DNA of 64,000 bases, taken from an uncultured Flavobacteriales bacterium (GTDB lineage Bacteria > Bacteroidota > Bacteroidia > Flavobacteriales_E > Vicingaceae). The notes under the pieces are model-generated. The model did not search any database. It was not told the DNA's origin and saw nothing but the letters and a program-made list of their open reading frames with translations. The stretch covers positions 78,779 through 142,778 of the forward strand of contig CAJQON010000030.1 in NCBI GenBank assembly GCA_905479995.1. Reading direction: 5' to 3'. Positions 45,071 through 54,469 of the stretch are shown one piece after another. Made by a program: the position numbers and the translations under genes. Every line of letters begins with the position of its first letter. Within the stretch, counting starts at the first letter, position 1.

Positions 45071-45655
45071 ATTCTTAACGATTTAATACATATTGATGTA
45101 GATATATTCCTGTTTTTAAACGGGTTTCACAACTCCTTTTTTGATGAGTTTTTCTACTGGGTAACGAGTAAGACGTTTTGGATTCCGCTTTATCTTTTCC
45201 TTATCTTTTTGGTAGGCAAAAAACACCGTAAACAAACCGCTGTAGTTGGGCTATTTATAGGCCTCGTATTCTTAATTGGAGACAGATCTTCTGTTGTGTT
45301 ATTTAAAGATATGTTTCAACGACTTCGTCCTTGTCATAATCCTGAAATAACAAACTTAGTACACACATTAGATGGCCATTGTGGCGGTCAGTATGGATTT
45401 GTTTCTTCTCATGCTACAAATAGTTTTGCATTAGCAATATTTTCTGGTCTTTTATTAAAAAAACAATATCCTAAGCTCCTACTCATTATGCTGTTATGGG
45501 CCGCACTAGTTTCTTACAGTAGAATTTATGTAGGAGTTCATTATCCAGCCGATATTTTAGGTGGTGCAATTTTGGGCACAACTGTTGGCCTATTAACTTT
45601 TTGGCTAATGCGCCTTTTCAATAAAAAACTTAAGCTTAACTTAAAGGACATTTAA
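45071..45655 (+). CDS. PAP2-family phosphatase, probable ATT start
   Basis: Membrane phosphatase of the PAP2 superfamily (194 aa from the ATT at 45071). The three motifs are visible: KDMFQRLRP, SSHATNS (in place of PSGH) and SRIYVGVHYPAD, giving the catalytic His residues. Members dephosphorylate lipid phosphates such as undecaprenyl pyrophosphate or phosphatidate. The first ATG or GTG-type start in frame (45209) would delete the N-terminal LIHIDVDIFLFLNG and the first membrane helix, both normal for this family. Reading back, the frame is open to a TAA at 45056, and only ATA, ATC and ATT are available. The stop overlaps the crcB start (TAATG). Confidence 0.85.
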   Translation: MLNDLIHIDVDIFLFLNGFHNSFFDEFFYWVTSKTFWIPLYLFLIFLVGKKHRKQTAVVGLFIGLVFLIGDRSSVVLFKDMFQRLRPCHNPEITNLVHTLDGHCGGQYGFVSSHATNSFALAIFSGLLLKKQYPKLLLIMLLWAALVSYSRIYVGVHYPADILGGAILGTTVGLLTFWLMRLFNKKLKLNLKDI

Positions 45656-46023
45656 TGACAAATTTATTAGCCATATTTATTGGAGGTGGGCTTGGCAGCT
45701 TATGTCGTTACGGTATATCAAAATTAGTACTTAAATTTTCTGCCACTAATTTTCCGTTGGCAACCTTAATTTCCAACACCCTTAGCTGTGCAATTTTGGC
45801 CATTTCGGTAGTTTATTTTTCAGGTAAAATAACAGATAGTATAGCTTTAAAGCTATTTATTATTACTGGTTTTTGCGGTGGTTTTAGCACATTTTCAACT
45901 TTTAGTTTTGAAACTTTTGAACTCTTAAAACAAGGAAATTATATTGTTGCTTTATTAAATATTTTGACAAGTGTCTTAGTCGGTGTTTCCCTCATTTATT
46001 TTCTCGTAAAAAATCAATCTTAA
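45655..46023 (+). CDS. crcB: Fluoride ion transporter CrcB (Fluc)
   Basis: Small four-helix membrane protein (122 aa) that forms a dimeric fluoride channel and protects the cell from fluoride. Signatures: GGGLGSLCRYGIS at 9-21 and GFCGGFSTFSTFSFE near 77-91, including the Phe/Thr-rich pore segment. It overlaps the PAP2 stop and the next phosphatase start by one base each (TAATG twice), so the three are translationally coupled. No room exists for a fluoride riboswitch in front of it. Confidence 0.95.
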   Translation: MTNLLAIFIGGGLGSLCRYGISKLVLKFSATNFPLATLISNTLSCAILAISVVYFSGKITDSIALKLFIITGFCGGFSTFSTFSFETFELLKQGNYIVALLNILTSVLVGVSLIYFLVKNQS

Positions 46024-47639
46024 TGAAAAATTTAGTTGCGCTACTTATTTTAATCCCAGCATTTTCACTGGCTCAAAAGCCAAAACTGGTTATTGGAATA
46101 GTTGTTGACCAAATGCGTTATGATTATTTAACGCGATATTGGGATAGATATGAAGAAGATGGTTTTAAAAAACTGATTAGAGAAGGATACAATTGCAAAA
46201 ACACACATTACAATTATATGCCAACTTATACTGGTCCTGGTCATGCCTCTATTTTTACTGGAACAACACCAGAAAATCATGGAATTATATCCAACCATTG
46301 GTACGATAAAGTAAATAATGTAGGTACTTACTGTACAGGCGACAGCACTTTTAATACGCTTGGTAGCGACTCGGATCACGGGAAAATGTCTCCCAATAAA
46401 ATGCTAAGCACCACTATTACAGACGAGTTGAAATTGGCCACCAATTCTAAAGGAAAAACCTATGGAATTTCTATAAAAGATAGAGGCGCAATACTTCCTG
46501 CCGGACACAATGCCGATGCTGCTTATTGGTTTGAAGGTGGCGAAACTGGAAAATGGATTAGCAGCTCATTTTACATGGAAAACCTACCCAATTGGTTAAC
46601 CCAATTAAATGATAAAAACCCTTCAAAAAAGTATTTAGAGCAATCCTGGGAAACACTCTACCCAATTAACACTTACACCAATAGTATTGAAGACAATAAC
46701 CCATATGAAGTATTGTTCAACACAGAAACAACATCGTCCTTTCCTCACAACTTACCTGCATTAGTAGATAGCAATAATCATTACAGTTTAATAAAAGCTA
46801 CTCCTTTTGGAAATAGCATTCTAAAAGAACTGGCTTTAGCTTTAATAAAAAATGAAGCATTAGGAAAGGATGATCACACTGATTTTCTATCCATTAGTTT
46901 TTCTTCACCAGATTATATTGGGCACCAATTTGGACCAATGTCTGTTGAAATAGAAGACACTTATTTACGATTAGACAAGGATATTGCAGAGATTATCAAT
47001 TACCTTGAAAAAAATATAGGGGAAGAAAATGTTTTACTATTTCTCACAGCCGATCATGGAGCGGTAAATGTTCCTCAATATTTAATTGACAACAATTTGC
47101 CAGGCGGATATTTTAACATGCATGTACTCGACTCCAACCTACATGAATTTGTTAAAAAGGAGTTTAAAGTAGATTCGTTAATCAAAAACGTTTCTAATTA
47201 TCAAGTATTCTTGAATCATAAGCTTATAAAACAAAACAATTTAAATATTGAAACAGTAGAAAATTCAATTGCTACATATTTATTAAATCAAAAAGGAATA
47301 GCGAAATCGGTAACTAGTACTTCATTAAAATCAACAGAGTTTAACGAACGAATTTTAGCCAATGCTCAACGAGGATTCAATCAAATTAGATCTGGAGATG
47401 TTTTATTTGTATTGGAATCAGGTTGGATACCATCTACAAACCCTAAAGGAACAACTCATGGTTCACCATATCATTACGACACACATGTTCCTTTAATTTG
47501 GCACGGAACAGGGGTTAAGAAAGGGGAATCAAATCAAGAGTTTGTGATTCCAGACATTGCAGCTACGCTGGCTCAACTCTTAAATATACAAACACCAAGT
47601 GCTTGTTCTGGAAAACCGATTGTTGATTTAATAAAATAG
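46023..47639 (+). CDS. PafA-like alkaline phosphatase
   Basis: Exported alkaline phosphatase superfamily protein of 538 aa (signal MKNLVALLILIPAFSLAQ). The first metal site starts at Asp29 (GIVVDQMRYDY). The nucleophile is Thr70 in PTYTGPGHASI, not the Ser of E. coli PhoA. Asn91 (SNHWYD) and Lys152/Arg154 (SIKDRGAILPAGH) match the residues that define PafA-type phosphomonoesterases, and SADHG-type (TADHGAV) and THGSPYHYD metal motifs follow. It would release phosphate from organic esters outside the inner membrane. It is coupled to crcB by TAATG. Confidence 0.92.
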   Translation: MKNLVALLILIPAFSLAQKPKLVIGIVVDQMRYDYLTRYWDRYEEDGFKKLIREGYNCKNTHYNYMPTYTGPGHASIFTGTTPENHGIISNHWYDKVNNVGTYCTGDSTFNTLGSDSDHGKMSPNKMLSTTITDELKLATNSKGKTYGISIKDRGAILPAGHNADAAYWFEGGETGKWISSSFYMENLPNWLTQLNDKNPSKKYLEQSWETLYPINTYTNSIEDNNPYEVLFNTETTSSFPHNLPALVDSNNHYSLIKATPFGNSILKELALALIKNEALGKDDHTDFLSISFSSPDYIGHQFGPMSVEIEDTYLRLDKDIAEIINYLEKNIGEENVLLFLTADHGAVNVPQYLIDNNLPGGYFNMHVLDSNLHEFVKKEFKVDSLIKNVSNYQVFLNHKLIKQNNLNIETVENSIATYLLNQKGIAKSVTSTSLKSTEFNERILANAQRGFNQIRSGDVLFVLESGWIPSTNPKGTTHGSPYHYDTHVPLIWHGTGVKKGESNQEFVIPDIAATLAQLLNIQTPSACSGKPIVDLIK

Positions 47640-47742
47640 CACTTTCAATTCACCACCAATTTCACTAAAATTTGTTAATGAAATTGTTAATAAATACCCT
47701 CTTTTACTCTCTTTAAAAACTGTATAAAAAAGTGCCTTTAAG

Positions 47743-47750
47743 TATATTTG
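47743..47750 (+). promoter_or_regulatory. -7 promoter element of gyrB
   Basis: TATATTTG matches TAnnTTTG, 36 bp before the gyrB ATG. The leader after it holds a small hairpin (CTTCG, six A, CGAAG at 47756-47771). No TTTG is seen at -33. Confidence 0.55.
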
Positions 47751-47774
47751 TTAAGCTTCGAAAAAACGAAGTAA

Positions 47775-49742
<1,968 letters not shown>

Positions 49743-49759
49743 TTAGAATAAGATTTATA

Positions 49760-49797
49760 ACAAAAAAAGCTCTCCAGAAATGGAGAGCTTTTTTTGT
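49760..49797. terminator. Bidirectional terminator after gyrB
   Basis: Perfect 17-base arms (core GCTCTCCA / TGGAGAGC, GAAA tetraloop) with A7 and T7 at the ends. It serves gyrB (+) and the convergent T9SS gene ending at 49821 (-). Confidence 0.92.
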
Positions 49798-49820
49798 GCT
49801 AAATTCCTCACTATTAAACA

Positions 49821-50894
49821 CTAATTCTTCAGCAGTCTAAGCGTAGTTTGATCCTTGCTAGTTTTAATGGTTAAATAGTAAATACCTTTTGCTCCATCTA
49901 GTACAATATCTGTATTAGATAATATGTCATAGTGTTTTTTTAAAATCTCTTTGCCCACTATATTAGTCAATACCATTTCAACATCGTTAAGCTCTTTCTC
50001 AAATGCAATGTGAACAGAGCCAGTGTTTGGGTTAGGATAAGTAGTTACTTTAATTTGGCTGACTAATTCAACGATATCAACATTGTTAGTAATGCTAAAT
50101 TTTGAAATTTTACCTCTTAATTCTGAAACATATAAATCTCCATCATATAACAAGATTCCCTGAGGAATATCTAACCCAGTTACAACATCAGAAGCTGTTG
50201 TTGGCAAAGTAGAAGTGATGTCAATTTTTGAAATTTTATTAGCAGAAATTTCCGAAATATATAAATCAGAGCCATCTAAAGCCATAGATCCAGAGTGGTT
50301 TAAACCAGTTACAACATCAGTAGCTACGGGTGCTGAAGCTGTGATGTCAATTTTTGAAATCTTACTCCCGTTATTTTCTGAAACATACAAATCGCTTCCA
50401 TTCAATAGCATGTGGCTTGGATTGCGTAAACCAATTACAACATCGGTAAGTATTGGAGAGGAAGAAGTAATGTCAATTTTTGAAATTCTATTATTCCCTT
50501 CCTGTGCAATATACAAGTCGTTTCCATTCAACAATAAGCCATAAGGGTTACTTAAGCCAGTTACAACATCGGTAGCTGTTCTTGGAAAAGGAGAGGTGAG
50601 GTCAACTTTTAAAAGTTTACCACTATAATACTCTGTAATATACAAATCATTTCCATTTAACAAAATACCAAAAGGATTGTCTAATCCAGCAACAACATCA
50701 ATGGGTGTTGGTGAAGCAGAGGTGATATCTATTTTTGAAATCTTATTACTCCCTGTCTGTGCAATATACAAGTCATTCCCATTCAACAAAATACTTCTAG
50801 GTTTGTTTAAACCACTTACAACAGTAGTTTGGGCTGTCGTATTCCCAATGATTAGCAACAATACTATTGCTGCAATTAAGTTTAATTTTTTCAT
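49821..50894 (-). CDS. T9SS cargo with six NHL-like beta-propeller repeats
   Basis: Secreted protein of 357 aa from MKKLNL. After the signal peptide (about 1-22) come six repeats of about 44 residues of the form GLxxPxGILLNGNDLYIAExxxNKISKIDITS, which fits a six-bladed NHL-like propeller. A type A sorting domain ends it (TTYPNPNTGSVHIAFE to TTLRLLKN). Each unit has a near-constant NGNDLY loop. The function is unknown; NHL propellers bind proteins, sugars or RNA. It is a close paralogue of the gene at 52746-54164. The ATG 11 codons upstream gives a charged, less typical signal and was not used. Confidence 0.85.
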   Translation of the reverse strand: MKKLNLIAAIVLLLIIGNTTAQTTVVSGLNKPRSILLNGNDLYIAQTGSNKISKIDITSASPTPIDVVAGLDNPFGILLNGNDLYITEYYSGKLLKVDLTSPFPRTATDVVTGLSNPYGLLLNGNDLYIAQEGNNRISKIDITSSSPILTDVVIGLRNPSHMLLNGSDLYVSENNGSKISKIDITASAPVATDVVTGLNHSGSMALDGSDLYISEISANKISKIDITSTLPTTASDVVTGLDIPQGILLYDGDLYVSELRGKISKFSITNNVDIVELVSQIKVTTYPNPNTGSVHIAFEKELNDVEMVLTNIVGKEILKKHYDILSNTDIVLDGAKGIYYLTIKTSKDQTTLRLLKN

Positions 50895-50951
50895 TGTTTC
50901 ATATTTTTTTAGATTCTTTAATAACAAGTTAAATTGGTCGTATTATTACGA

Positions 50952-51077
50952 CAATACGAAATTCTCACATAAATAACAGCTAACAAAATTTGTTGATTGC
51001 ACAAATAGTGCACAAAAGGTGTAAACTGAAAAATAAGAGCCAAGCCTTGAGATTGCTTCGCTTCGCTTGCAATGGCG
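50952..51077. repeat. Intergenic repeat, copy 1 (shortened)
   Basis: Shares with the other copies the segment around TTTGTTGATTGCACAAATAG, including the 20-base motif at 50997-51016, and the end GAGATTGCTTCGCTTCGCTT. The middle part is missing. It lies 58 bp upstream of the NHL-repeat T9SS gene. Confidence 0.7.
50997..51016 (-). promoter_or_regulatory. 20-base motif, exact copy
   Basis: TTGCACAAATAGTGCACAAA on the plus strand; in the direction of the downstream gene it reads as two TTTGTGCA half sites with an 11-base period. It is 103 bp upstream of the start at 50894 and identical to sites at 54267-54286 and (reverse) 37300-37319. Confidence 0.55.
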
Positions 51078-51091
51078 TTAATGTTTTCCAA

Positions 51092-51724
51092 CTACTTTAA
51101 TTCAACAAAACCATTCAGCAATACGTCACATTCTTTCTTATAGCCTTCCAATAAATTTTGTGACGTATAGGTAATAAATTGAACTGTTCCTTTTTTGTTT
51201 GAATAGTAATAGCCGTAATAAGAAAACTTGATTCCTTTCATCGTCCCATTTAATTGAAGCAATAATACTTTCAATCCATTAACCATTCTATATTCTTCTT
51301 TTACAATTCTTAAATCAGGAGCTGCAGTTTTCGCATTTTCTATTGCAATGGACTTTAATCTTTCAAGTGGAATTTGAATTTTTTCAGAAATAACCATACC
51401 ATACAACCCACCAGTTTTTAGCTGAAGCTCATATTCAGCTTCTGCGTTGTCTGTTGCTTTTTTAAATGACCATAATTTTGGATTGAGCCAAAAACCAACA
51501 TTTAGCTTCTTACTTTTTAGCAAAAAACTAGCATTATAGTCTTTTGTAAATGCTTTTGAATTGGTTGATATTGCTGTTTCTTTTAAAACATTTTCATTCT
51601 GATACTTCCATGTACCGTCATCATATAGAAGCACTTCTTCTCCGGTTCCTGTAATAGCTTTTTGCTGCGCTTTAGCAATTTCAATAGAAATGATACACAG
51701 TAATAGTAAGGTTAATTTTTTCAT
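51092..51724 (-). CDS. Hypothetical exported protein, 210 aa
   Basis: I do not recognise a named family. Signal peptide MKKLTLLLLCIISIEIAKAQ, then a short ITGTGEEVLLYDDGTWKYQ segment of the type found at the start of many small Bacteroidota exported proteins, then a domain of about 150 residues with alternating strands (LNVGFWLNPKLWSFKK, GLYGMVISEKIQIPLERL, LLLQLNGTMKGIKFSYYGYYY), which might be a PsbP-like alpha/beta fold. It ends near the stop with no sorting domain, so it is probably periplasmic. It lies between copies 1 and 2 of the intergenic repeat. Confidence 0.65.
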   Translation of the reverse strand: MKKLTLLLLCIISIEIAKAQQKAITGTGEEVLLYDDGTWKYQNENVLKETAISTNSKAFTKDYNASFLLKSKKLNVGFWLNPKLWSFKKATDNAEAEYELQLKTGGLYGMVISEKIQIPLERLKSIAIENAKTAAPDLRIVKEEYRMVNGLKVLLLQLNGTMKGIKFSYYGYYYSNKKGTVQFITYTSQNLLEGYKKECDVLLNGFVELK

Positions 51725-51748
51725 TGTTAATTGTTATTAAGTAGATAC

Positions 51749-51957
51749 AATATTCGTTGAAAAAAGACCTTGAACGAAATTTGTTACTTGCACAAAAACT
51801 GCACAAAAGCACTTTTTTTGGGGGAGTTTAACACTACAAAAGGTAGTTATTTTTAGGAATGTCAGGTCTAGTGACTCACTTTAAGGCAAATTGTATGGAG
51901 AACTTAATTGTTAAAACCGAAAATAATGAGATTGCTTCGCTTTGTTTGCAATGACGA
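51749..51957. repeat. Intergenic repeat, copy 2
   Basis: 209 bp, from AATATTCGTTGAAAAAAGAC to GTTTGCAATGACGA, nearly identical to copy 3 at 52509-52715. It contains the variant motif TTGCACAAAAACTGCACAAA at 51788-51807 and ends in a GAGATTGCTTCG / TTTGCAATGAC stem-loop. It lies directly upstream of the 210-aa exported protein gene, 25 bp from its start. Confidence 0.9.
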
Positions 51958-52009
51958 ATAAGATTCATGTCTAAAAAACCATCAACCTATTATTAAGGTG
52001 GTACATAAT

Positions 52010-52411
52010 TTAATTAACGTTAATACTTACGGTATAATCTTCGAGATCATATACAATACCATCTTCTGGATAAGGCTGTAAATCTAATAACGCTATACTT
52101 AAGTCAAAAATTGATGTGCTAGTCGGAAAACTAGCACTTTCGTTAACATATCCTGCAGTATTGAGTATAAAATCCATTGTTTCATTGTCATTGGTAATTC
52201 TCATTTCGACTTCAGCATTTCCCTGCCAAACACAATCAAGATTTGTTGGACATCTGTCATCATTTATTTTTAGTAAGGTTATCTTAATATTTCCTTCTTG
52301 ATAAATGATAGGTTTATTATTTACAACTTTAGTATTTAGTGGCTCTGATTCTGAACAACTAAAAAATAAGATTAAAATAAGTAGTATAAATCCAAGTTCT
52401 TTTGTCATCAT
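52010..52411 (-). CDS. Hypothetical lipoprotein with conserved Cys pair, 133 aa
   Basis: Small lipoprotein (lipobox ILFFSC, lipid Cys19) of unknown function. The mature domain has DDRCPTNLDCVWQGNAEVEM. This pattern (D-RCP, C-W-GNA) recurs in small bacterial lipoproteins, and the two Cys probably form a disulfide. The rest is a beta-rich domain with LDLQPYPEDG. The second Met (MTKEL) is an equally possible start. It sits between repeat copies 2 and 3. Confidence 0.65.
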   Translation of the reverse strand: MMTKELGFILLILILFFSCSESEPLNTKVVNNKPIIYQEGNIKITLLKINDDRCPTNLDCVWQGNAEVEMRITNDNETMDFILNTAGYVNESASFPTSTSIFDLSIALLDLQPYPEDGIVYDLEDYTVSINVN

Positions 52412-52745
52412 TTTCTCTTTTTAATTAGTTATAAGATGCATAATTGCCAATGGGGTAGCTTAATAATCCCCACTAATTTAACTATGAAACGTGCAAATTT
52501 CATTAGATAATATTCGTTGAAAAAAGACCTTAAACGAAATTTGTTACTTGCACAAAAACTGCACAAAAGCACTTTTTTGGGGGAGTTTAACACTAAAAAG
52601 GTAGTTATTTTTAGGAATGTCAGGTCTAGTGCCTCACTTTAAGGCAAATTGTATGGAGAACTTAATTGTTAAAACCGAAAATAATGAGATTGCTTCTTTT
52701 TGTTTGCAATGACGAGTAAAATCACCATCTAATTCTCAGCGTTTC
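52412..52745. other. 334-bp intergenic region holding repeat copy 3
   Basis: No open frame of note. Bases 52509-52715 are copy 3 of the intergenic repeat. The segment before it (52436-52500) has GCCAATGGGGTAGCT, similar to ACCAATGGGAGGTAGC near 54198, so the homology with the region upstream of the 472-aa T9SS gene extends beyond the repeat core. I see no tRNA, terminator or promoter with confidence. Confidence 0.7.
52509..52715. repeat. Intergenic repeat, copy 3
   Basis: 207 bp, about ten differences from copy 2. The motif variant is at 52548-52567. It lies 98 bp upstream of the 133-aa lipoprotein gene. Confidence 0.9.
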
Positions 52746-54164
52746 TTAGTCCTTAACAAGATTTAACACCTCTTGATCGTTTGCTGTTTTAATAGTTAAC
52801 AAGTAAACCCCTTTTTTGCCATCTATCACAATGTCTGTTTCAGATAATGAATTAAAGTGTTTGTTAAAAATCTCTTTACCGGTAATATCGGTTAAAATTA
52901 AATCCACCCCTTTAATTGCCCTATCAAGCGCAACATGTACCGATTCTTTGGTTGGGTTTGGGTAAGCACTTATGCTAACATTGTTCTCCAACTCATGAAC
53001 ACTTAAAGAAGTTACTGTTACACAAGCAGATGTATCTATACAGCCATTTTCGGTTAACTCAACAGCATAATTTCCATTAGAAAGAGCAGTAAACGACCGA
53101 TTAGTTTCACCATTTATGGCTGAAAAATTACCATCACAATCTAACCACTGGTAAGTAGCATTAGCATTATTGGCTGTAATTGATGCTCCACTAGATGTTG
53201 TTGTAATGTCAGAAACTGAATTAATAGTTAGGTCTAGCGCAACAACAGAATCACATCCCAAAACATTGGTTAAGTTATGTTGAGCATTAGTGTTGTTGGC
53301 ATAATAAGTATTTCCATCTATCCAAAGAAGTGAATCGCACTCCATTCTAGTGTCTACATAATGTATAATGCTAAATTTTGAAATTTTACCACCTCCATTT
53401 TCTGATATATGTAATTCATTGCCATTTAATAAGATGCCAATAGGACTAGCTAAACCAGTTACAACATCAGTAAGTACCTTAGTAGTAAGGTTAAATTTTG
53501 AAATTTTATTCCCACTAGATTCTGAAATATATAAATCAGAGCAATCTAAAACCATAAAATAAGGGCGATCTAACCCAGTAACAACATCGGTAGCTGTTCT
53601 TGGAAAAGGAGAGGTAATGTCAATTTTTGAAATTTTATTCCCTCCAGATTCTGCAATATACAAGTCGTTTCCATTCAATATGATGGATTGAGGGCTGCTT
53701 AAGCCAGTTACAACAGTAGTAACTGTTGGTGCAGAAGACGTAATGTCAATTTTTGAAATTTTAGTCCCTCCAGATTCTGCAATATACAAGTCGTTTCCAT
53801 TCAAGAATAAGCCATAAGGGTTGCTTAAGCCAATAACAACATCGGTAGCTGTTCTTGGAAAAGGAGAGGTGATGTCAACTTTTAAAAGCTTACCAGTATA
53901 CTCTGTAATATACAAATCATTCCCATTTAATAACAAACCTACAGGATAATTTAATCCAGTTACAACATCAATAGCTGTGGGTGTAGGAGAGCTGATGTCA
54001 ATTTTTGAAACCTTATTTCCTTGAAATTCTGCAACATATAAGTCATTCCCATTCAACAAAATACTTCTAGGGTTTTTTAAACCCGATACAACAGTAGTTT
54101 GGGCTTGCACACTTGCAGTAATTAGCAACAATAGTATTATTCCAATTAAATTTATTTTTTTCAT
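52746..54164 (-). CDS. T9SS cargo with NHL-like repeats and an extra beta domain
   Basis: Secreted protein of 472 aa from MKKINL. Signal peptide (about 1-21), six NHL-like repeats (about 22-280) like those of the paralogue at 49.8 kb, then a region of about 120 residues with ECDSLLWIDGNTYY, NVLGCDSVVALDLTINSV and YQWLDCDGNF, as in adhesin-like Ig/SprB-type segments. It ends in a type A sorting domain (ISAYPNPTKESVHVALD to EVLNLVKD). The repeats share long DNA identity with the paralogue, for example around 53840-53950 versus 50570-50660, so recent duplication or gene conversion is likely. The function is unknown. Confidence 0.86.
   Translation of the reverse strand: MKKINLIGIILLLLITASVQAQTTVVSGLKNPRSILLNGNDLYVAEFQGNKVSKIDISSPTPTAIDVVTGLNYPVGLLLNGNDLYITEYTGKLLKVDITSPFPRTATDVVIGLSNPYGLFLNGNDLYIAESGGTKISKIDITSSAPTVTTVVTGLSSPQSIILNGNDLYIAESGGNKISKIDITSPFPRTATDVVTGLDRPYFMVLDCSDLYISESSGNKISKFNLTTKVLTDVVTGLASPIGILLNGNELHISENGGGKISKFSIIHYVDTRMECDSLLWIDGNTYYANNTNAQHNLTNVLGCDSVVALDLTINSVSDITTTSSGASITANNANATYQWLDCDGNFSAINGETNRSFTALSNGNYAVELTENGCIDTSACVTVTSLSVHELENNVSISAYPNPTKESVHVALDRAIKGVDLILTDITGKEIFNKHFNSLSETDIVIDGKKGVYLLTIKTANDQEVLNLVKD
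53380..54080. repeat. Tandem coding repeats of about 130 bp in the NHL-like gene
   Basis: Six degenerate units of about 130 bp, each with ATGTCAATTTTTGAAATTTT or a near match followed by AATATACAAGTCGTTTCCAT or a near match. The paralogue at 50100-50830 has the same array. These encode the propeller blades. Confidence 0.85.
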
Positions 54165-54227
54165 GTATTTATACTTTATATTAATACTTGCAAACAACCA
54201 ATGGGAGGTAGCACTTTATAACTAAAC

Positions 54228-54421
54228 AATATTCACTAACTAAAAGCTTCTAACCAAATTTGTTACTTGCACAAATAGTGCACAAAAACACTTTATTTAC
54301 AGTTTAATACTAAAAAGATGGTGTTTTGAGGGGGTTCAGCTTGAATTATACCGGGCTTTATAGAGAACTTGATTCGTAAAGCAATAAATAATGAGATTAC
54401 TTCGCTTTGTTTGCAATGACA
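54228..54421. repeat. Intergenic repeat, copy 4 (diverged)
   Basis: Aligns with copies 2 and 3 over AATATTC...AAATTTGTTACTTGCACAAA and TAATGAGATTACTTCGCTTT...TTGCAATGAC, with a diverged middle. The exact 20-base motif is at 54267-54286, 103 bp upstream of the T9SS gene start at 54164, the same distance as for its paralogue. Confidence 0.8.
54267..54286 (-). promoter_or_regulatory. 20-base motif, exact copy
   Basis: TTGCACAAATAGTGCACAAA on the plus strand, identical to 50997-51016. Both exact copies lie 103 bp from the start codon of an NHL-repeat T9SS gene. Confidence 0.55.
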
Positions 54422-54469
54422 AAGAGCAAATACTTTTGTTAGGAAAATGAATGAATATTTCAGAAAACC

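Noticed and set aside
45600..45655. Fluoride riboswitch in front of crcB
   Set aside because: The crcB start overlaps the PAP2 stop codon, so no untranslated leader exists; no crcB-motif pseudoknot was seen before the PAP2 gene.
50100..54090. Regularly spaced repeats that could suggest a CRISPR array
   Set aside because: The units are about 130 bp, lie inside two open frames and encode the blades of NHL-like propellers; repeats are degenerate, and no cas genes are near.
49821..54421. Insertion sequence or prophage in the 50-54 kb island
   Set aside because: No transposase, integrase or phage gene and no clear terminal inverted repeats or target-site duplications were seen; only the intergenic repeat is left as a possible mobile unit.
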